From: an uncultured bacterium
GTDB lineage: Bacteria; Desulfobacterota_D; UBA1144
Direction: 5' to 3'
Assembly: GCA_913050325.1 (NCBI GenBank)
Contig: CAJWZP010000001.1
Span: 65,611-129,610, forward strand
Length of the DNA stretch: 64,000 bases
The first letter of the stretch is position 1. Each line of letters begins with the position of its first letter. Shown here in pieces: positions 59,513-64,000 of this stretch. A program made the position numbers and the translations under genes. The notes under the pieces are model-generated. The model made no database searches, was not told the origin of the DNA, and worked only from the letters and a program-made list of their open reading frames with translations.

Positions 59513-61066
59513 TTAATATTTTCTCCAGAATGATGGAAGTAGTAAAGCTATCATGGTAAATATCTCAAGCCTGCCGAGTAACATTAAAAAGGTTAATAGA
59601 ACTTTGGAGCTAGATGAAAAGAAATTATAACTTGAATGAGGATTAATACCTTCAAAACCTGGTCCTAAATTAGATATTGATGATAGAACAGCCGATGCTG
59701 CGGTTGTTATTGATACATTAGGTTCTAATAAGCTTAGTAATATTATTGAAAATATTGTTAATGCTAAAAAAAGAAAGAGAAATGACATAACACCTGATAC
59801 AACCTCATCATCTAATGATTTATTATTTATTTTCACTGTATAAATTACATTTGGACTAATTCTTCTTCTAATTTCTAAGTAAATGCTTTTAAGTATAATT
59901 ACCAATCTAATTATTTTAATACCTCCCGTAGTAGAACCAGAGGAGCCTCCAATTATTAAAATAATAAGAAGTAAAATTTTCGCATCTCCAGGCCATTGAT
60001 TAAAATTATAAGATGTAAATCCAGTTCCAGTAGAGATAGAAACTGCCTGAAATGCTCCATATCTTAGTGTCTCTGTTAATGAATCAAAAATATTATTATT
60101 ATTTAAAATTAATACTAATAAACAAATTAAAAGAATATTTATTAAGACAAAAGCTTTGAATTCAGTATTTTCATAAATTTTATTAAAGTTTGCACTTATT
60201 AAATAATAAAACATTGCAAAACTAATACCCGACAAAAACATAAAAATTAAAATAATCATTTCAACTTTAAAGTTATCCATTCCCTCAACATTTAGTTCAT
60301 AACTAGAAAAACCACCTGATGAAACTGTACTGAAAGAATGAACTATTGAATCAAAAGAACTTAAATTACCAATAAAATATAGGACAAAAAAAAGTAATAA
60401 TGTAATTCCTAAATAAATAAATAATAGAGTTAAACCGGTTTGATAAAGTTTAGGTGTAATCCTTTCCTTTTGAGGTCCAGTTCCTTCTTGGTCAGAAGCT
60501 AATTGCATTATCCCAACCGATATTTTCGGAAAAATTATTAACACTAATAAAATAATTCCAATACCACCTAACCATTGGGACAATGATCTCCAAAAAATTA
60601 TCATATAGTGCTGGTCTATATTAGGAAAATTAGAAAAAACTGAGGCTCCTGTTGTTGTTATTCCAGAAACTGATTCAAAAAAAGAATTTATGAATATATT
60701 ATTTTTAAAAAGTGGTTCTACTTCAGAAAAGAAATTAGGAATCAAAGATGAAGAAAAATAGTATGGTAAAGCACCAAAGAATCCTGCGAATATCCAAATT
60801 AATGAAGCAATCAAAAAGCCATCTTTCCTACCCAAACTGTCATTAAAATTCAATTTTTTTTGTGAGTAATTAGTAATTATTAGACTGAAAATGAGAGCAA
60901 TTATTGAAGAATAAATAAATGGTAATGACTTTATTAAAAAATCATTACTTAAAAAAGATTTAAGACTATAATTCGTAAAAAAAATAGATGCTAATGGGAG
61001 TAATAAAAAGAACGAAAAATATCTTACAAAAACACCACTAATATATAAAGATTTTGAAATATTCAT
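59513..61066 (-). CDS. trkH: Trk potassium transporter, channel subunit TrkH
   Basis: Potassium translocating subunit of the Trk system. The 517-aa protein has four MPM (helix-pore-helix) repeats with the selectivity-filter glycines visible in 'VSGITTTGASVFSNFPNID', 'SFSTVSSGGFSSYELNVEG' and 'AVSISTGTGFTSYNFNQW'. The fourth is 'SISNLGPGFEGINPHSSY'. 'MFLSGISFAMFYYLI' and 'GGSSGSTTGGIKIIR' are also typical. It overlaps trkA by 4 bases, so the pair is translationally coupled. Confidence 0.95.
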   Translation of the reverse strand: MNISKSLYISGVFVRYFSFFLLLPLASIFFTNYSLKSFLSNDFLIKSLPFIYSSIIALIFSLIITNYSQKKLNFNDSLGRKDGFLIASLIWIFAGFFGALPYYFSSSLIPNFFSEVEPLFKNNIFINSFFESVSGITTTGASVFSNFPNIDQHYMIIFWRSLSQWLGGIGIILLVLIIFPKISVGIMQLASDQEGTGPQKERITPKLYQTGLTLLFIYLGITLLLFFVLYFIGNLSSFDSIVHSFSTVSSGGFSSYELNVEGMDNFKVEMIILIFMFLSGISFAMFYYLISANFNKIYENTEFKAFVLINILLICLLVLILNNNNIFDSLTETLRYGAFQAVSISTGTGFTSYNFNQWPGDAKILLLIILIIGGSSGSTTGGIKIIRLVIILKSIYLEIRRRISPNVIYTVKINNKSLDDEVVSGVMSFLFLFLALTIFSIILLSLLEPNVSITTAASAVLSSISNLGPGFEGINPHSSYNFFSSSSKVLLTFLMLLGRLEIFTMIALLLPSFWRKY

Positions 61067-62430
61067 TCTAATATTATCGATTCAAGTTTTTTTTCTGCAT
61101 CTTGATTTAACGTAACTACTATTGCGTAGTCGTCCTTGTTTATTTTTCGATCATCTAAATCAGTTATATATTCTACTGAATCGCTTCCTCTTATAATCAA
61201 AGCAAGAACTATTGAATCTAATTCATCTTTAAGACTTATATCTCTTGAGGATTTAAATTCAAATATTTTTGTATCCTCATCAATAATTGTTTCATGAGCA
61301 AATTTTTTCCTCATTATATAAGAATTAATTTCACCTACAACTGAATATTTAACATTAACCTCTCGCTCTGCTCCGATACTATTGATAATATTTTGGTATT
61401 CAGATTTGGAATAAACTACAAGGGAATTTTTAGCTTTAAGCTTATTAGATAATAATGCACTTAATACATTTATTTCATCATCTTCTGTTAAAGCTAGAAA
61501 ATAATCACAACCTTCATCAACACCATGTTCTATATATATATCTTTGTTAGTAGGTTCTCCGTAAATAATTTGCGCATCATTTAAAGTTTCAGACAACTCT
61601 CTTCCTCTTGCTTTATCTGATACTAAAATTTTTACATTACATTTTCTATTTATTAATTTTTTTGCAACGTTCTCAGAAATATATGATTCCCCAACAATAA
61701 AAATATTTTTAATATCAATCTCTTTATTTGCAAAATATAATTTCTCAAAATCTTTTTCATGTTCGTCTACTAATAAAACTAAAGCTATGTCACCAGATTT
61801 TAATCTTATTGTTGTATTATCTGCCTTAATATAATTTAATTTTTCAGATTGAGCATCTTCAGTTATTGCTAAAAATTTCCATTTCTTATCACCATCTTTA
61901 TTTAATGAATAAATAGATCTCCCTATAAGATCACTAGATTCTTCAATTTTAACTTTTAAAAATAAAACATTAGAATCAGCAATTTTATCGGTTTCCCACG
62001 AATAGGGTGTTTCAAATAAATTTACTATTTTTTCAGAAACAATATCACCAGGATAGAAAGTTTTAATTTCAGGAAAACCTAATCTTCCAGGATAATCTTT
62101 ATATTTACTTTCTTTTAACACAATTAAAGTCTGAATTCCTGGAATTCTTTCAAAATACATTGCAGTTAGAAGGTTAAGTTGGTCATCGTTGGTACAAGCT
62201 ATAAAAAAATCAATTGAATTTAAATCTAAATCTTTAAAAGTATTTAAATCTGCGGCATCTCCAGTAATGGCCATTAAATCCATGTTACTTTTATTTTTTA
62301 ACTGATTAATTTTACTTATATCTTTATCAACTAAAATAACATTATTCTCTATAGATAATTCCTGAGCTAGATATCCTCCTGTTGCTCCTGAGCCTAATAA
62401 AATGATATTGTTTGGTTTTGAAGATGACAT
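61063..62430 (-). CDS. trkA: Trk potassium transporter, NAD-binding regulatory subunit TrkA
   Basis: Cytosolic gating subunit of TrkH. The 455-aa protein has two RCK modules, each a Rossmann RCK_N plus RCK_C domain. The first begins 'IILLGSGATGGYLAQELS' with 'AITGDAADLNTFKDLDLN'. The second begins 'NIFIVGESYISENVAKKL' with 'DYFLALTEDDEINVLSALL'. The first loop keeps the GxGxxG pattern; the second is degenerate. The order trkA-trkH with an ATGA overlap is standard. An outer-membrane protein gene lies 25 bases upstream on the same strand. Confidence 0.94.
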   Translation of the reverse strand: MSSSKPNNIILLGSGATGGYLAQELSIENNVILVDKDISKINQLKNKSNMDLMAITGDAADLNTFKDLDLNSIDFFIACTNDDQLNLLTAMYFERIPGIQTLIVLKESKYKDYPGRLGFPEIKTFYPGDIVSEKIVNLFETPYSWETDKIADSNVLFLKVKIEESSDLIGRSIYSLNKDGDKKWKFLAITEDAQSEKLNYIKADNTTIRLKSGDIALVLLVDEHEKDFEKLYFANKEIDIKNIFIVGESYISENVAKKLINRKCNVKILVSDKARGRELSETLNDAQIIYGEPTNKDIYIEHGVDEGCDYFLALTEDDEINVLSALLSNKLKAKNSLVVYSKSEYQNIINSIGAEREVNVKYSVVGEINSYIMRKKFAHETIIDEDTKIFEFKSSRDISLKDELDSIVLALIIRGSDSVEYITDLDDRKINKDDYAIVVTLNQDAEKKLESIILE

Positions 62431-62455
62431 AAGTTAATGCCCCTGGGGGACTAAA

Positions 62456-63043
62456 TTAATATAATCTAATTTGTATCCCTGCAACTAGAGTTAAATGGTT
62501 AGTTGAGTCATCGAAATCTGTTCCATAATTATTATACAAATGAATACCAAAGCTCATATTATCAGAAATGACTCTATCAAATCCAGCACCTATTTGAATT
62601 AAGAAATAAGAACTATTATCGTCATTATTATTGTCCTCATCATTAACCAAAATTCCTGCACCAATTTCAACTGATGGAATTAATTTAGGATCTTCAGATT
62701 CTAAAACTTTTTTAATATTTCCAGTTAATCCAAAATTTGTTTCATCACTTGAACTTCCATAATAAACATGTGGACCGATATATAAATTATCTTTGTAAGG
62801 TATATCAAGTTTTGTGTCAATATTATATCCACCAGGATTTATTAAAAAACCACCCCCAATAGAAAATATTGGTGTTGGACCATATGATTCATCGTAGTTA
62901 AATTTCTTATTCTTTTTTGTTTCACTAATTTTGGTATCATTCGAAGATGCACTATTGTATTCTTCATCAACTTCTTTAGTAATTGCAATATTATTTACAC
63001 AAAATATTAACAAAATAAAAAATAATATTTTTCTCAATTTCAT
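62456..63043 (-). CDS. Small outer-membrane beta-barrel protein, unknown
   Basis: A 195-aa secreted protein with signal peptide ('ILFFILLIFCVNNIAITKE'), a short acidic, Ser/Lys-rich linker and a small barrel of about 8-10 strands. 'IFSIGGGFLINPGGYNIDTKLDI' in parts, 'YIGPHVYYGSSSDETNFGLTG' in parts and a final strand 'HLTLVAGIQIRLY' ending in an aromatic residue fit a porin-like or OmpW/OmpA-type barrel. I do not recognise a specific family. GGAGAAG precedes the ATG. It lies between recJ and trkA on the same strand. Confidence 0.65.
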   Translation of the reverse strand: MKLRKILFFILLIFCVNNIAITKEVDEEYNSASSNDTKISETKKNKKFNYDESYGPTPIFSIGGGFLINPGGYNIDTKLDIPYKDNLYIGPHVYYGSSSDETNFGLTGNIKKVLESEDPKLIPSVEIGAGILVNDEDNNNDDNSSYFLIQIGAGFDRVISDNMSFGIHLYNNYGTDFDDSTNHLTLVAGIQIRLY

Positions 63044-63089
63044 TTACTTCTCCTATTTTGTGAGATTATGTAACTTAAACTATTCAATG

Positions 63090-64000
63090 TCAAGACCATT
63101 CAATATCAATGATATTCAAATTTAAATTATCATCACCCCTGTATTGGTCTCTTTGAATAGTAAAAACTATATTTGCTTTATTTGTTTCTTCCATAGGTTT
63201 TTTAAAATTAAACCAAATTCCTCTTTTTCTTACTGTGCTATCACCAATATATAGCTCTAGATGTTTTTCCTTTAAAACTCTTTTTGATTGAATATCGACA
63301 TTTTTTACTAAGAAAATCGGATAAGGGTTACCTTTTCCAAAAGGTTCCATTTTTTCAATGTCTCGAATTAAATTAATATTAATTTCATTTAAATCTATTG
63401 TTGAATCAATATTAATTTTTTCACCTATTATAATGTCATTTTTACTTACTAATTGGTCAAATAATTGCTCAAATTTTAATATATTGTTTTCTTTAATCGT
63501 AATTCCTGCAGCAGCACTATGACCCCCAAACTGAATCAAATACTCTGAGCATTTTTCTAGGATATCATACAAATTTATATCATTAGCAGTTCTAAGACTC
63601 CCTTTAGCAATAGATTCCTTCGATGATAATACTGCACAAGGAACACCAAATTTTTTTACAATTCTAGAAGCAATAATTCCTAACACTCCTGGATGCCAAT
63701 CTGGAGAATATAAAACCAATGATGACTTTTGAGGATTATCTTTGAGTTTTTTCTGTGCAATATTATCTGCTTCAGAAAAAACTTTTTCTTGTATATGTTG
63801 CCTATTGGTATTGTTAGCCTCTAAAATTCCTACTAGTCTTTCTATTTCATTTTCATCATTATTTGTTAATAAGTTGACCGCATCGGAGGCTTTTCCTACT
63901 CTGCCAGCTGCATTTATTTTAGGAGCAATCAAAAAAGATATATCTCTTACCATAAATTTCTCTTTATCTTTTCCACCTATTAAATGCTTTAGACCTTTTC
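63090..64000 (-). CDS. recJ: Single-stranded-DNA exonuclease RecJ, C-terminal part (partial)
   Basis: 5'-3' single-strand exonuclease used in recombination and mismatch repair. The window holds about the last 300 residues; the frame stays open to base 64000, and the ORF-track Met at 63953 is internal. DHHA1-domain and OB-fold features: 'SFLIAPKINAAGRVGKASDA', 'SPDWHPGVLGIIASRIVKKF', 'YLIQFGGHSAAAGITIKE' (GGHxxAAG motif) and 'IEKMEPFGKGNPYPIF'. The DHH catalytic motifs lie outside the window. The C-terminus is normal. Confidence 0.93.
   Translation of the reverse strand, partial: KGLKHLIGGKDKEKFMVRDISFLIAPKINAAGRVGKASDAVNLLTNNDENEIERLVGILEANNTNRQHIQEKVFSEADNIAQKKLKDNPQKSSLVLYSPDWHPGVLGIIASRIVKKFGVPCAVLSSKESIAKGSLRTANDINLYDILEKCSEYLIQFGGHSAAAGITIKENNILKFEQLFDQLVSKNDIIIGEKINIDSTIDLNEININLIRDIEKMEPFGKGNPYPIFLVKNVDIQSKRVLKEKHLELYIGDSTVRKRGIWFNFKKPMEETNKANIVFTIQRDQYRGDDNLNLNIIDIEWS

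Noticed and set aside
63044-63130. Imperfect repeats ATTCAATGTCAA / ATTCAATATCAA between recJ and the barrel gene
   Set aside because: Only two short AT-rich copies partly inside the recJ end; no array structure or CRISPR-like spacing.
1-64000. tRNA, rRNA, CRISPR, insertion sequences, prophage or attachment sites
   Set aside because: All gaps were read; none holds a cloverleaf, repeat array, transposase or integrase. The largest gaps are occupied by the B12 riboswitch, promoters and terminators.

Overview
The window is a densely packed, very AT-rich stretch of chromosome from a Gram-negative bacterium. The Gram-negative assignment rests on TonB-dependent and general porins, a TolC-type protein, lipoproteins and peptidoglycan recycling. 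Small genome features are clear: almost no intergenic DNA, many 1-26 bp overlaps, no mobile elements, no rRNA or tRNA and no CRISPR. No gene-free gap exceeds about 280 bases. Several features point to a streamlined, probably marine lineage related to the former deltaproteobacteria (Desulfobacterota, SAR324 or Nitrospinota-like groups): the order aroA-cmk-ispH-rpsA-sppA-lapA, a stand-alone atpB-atpE pair with an 'IESLVIY' c subunit, coenzyme F420 genes, methylmalonyl-CoA mutase and flavin-dependent ThyX. The lineage is an inference; no 16S gene is present.

Layout. 1-0.6 kb: end of atpB plus atpE, closed by a strong terminator. 0.7-10 kb: quinone oxidoreductase, CCA enzyme, a degenerate acyl-CoA-synthetase-like protein, ThyX, a catalytically dead-looking sirtuin homologue, DUF971, queE/queC, a GNAT protein, the methylmalonyl-CoA mutase catalytic subunit and a polyprenyl synthase. 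10-15 kb: cvpA-fbp, and opposite them a gap-pgk-fba operon with archaeal-type class I aldolase. 15-21 kb: argC, cysE and a four-gene F420 operon (cofD-cofE-cofG-cofH). 20.8-24 kb: cobalamin riboswitch, BtuB-like receptor and a cytosolic BtuF-like protein. 24-29 kb: two small unknown proteins, fabH-pgi, doxX, an AEC-family carrier and DUF1152. 29-36.7 kb: aroA-cmk-ispH-S1-sppA-lapA-lipA-apgM. 36.7-38.6 kb: mazG and an M24 peptidase. 38.6-43.6 kb: erpA, then a murQ-anmK-nagZ-sodium symporter operon. 43.7-50 kb: purH, tolC-like, an abundant-looking porin, a D-lactate/glycolate-type oxidase and a 47-aa lipoprotein. 50-52.6 kb: an OprP-like porin divergent from a PiT-like membrane protein, with a Pho-box-like repeat between. 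52.6-64 kb: M48 lipoprotein, aminotransferase, deoxyhypusine-synthase-like protein, thiE-thrC-aroE-ribF, trkH-trkA, a small outer-membrane barrel and the 3' part of recJ.

The most striking global signal is at the starts of transcription units. At least ten genes have a TATAAT-like hexamer ending exactly 6 or 7 bases before the start codon, with no room for a Shine-Dalgarno sequence, so leaderless mRNAs seem common. Envelope and porin genes instead have strong AGGAGG sites. In two divergent pairs the -10 hexamers of both genes overlap. At the other end of transcription units, eight convergent gene pairs overlap in their coding 3' ends and five more are separated by six bases or fewer.

Metabolically the window holds much of central carbon flow (gap, pgk, fba, fbp, pgi, apgM). 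It also holds cofactor genes for F420, B12 uptake, lipoate, queuosine, riboflavin nucleotides and thiamine, cell-wall turnover genes, and potassium and probably phosphate acquisition. All functional assignments come from reading motifs in the translations; no database search was run.
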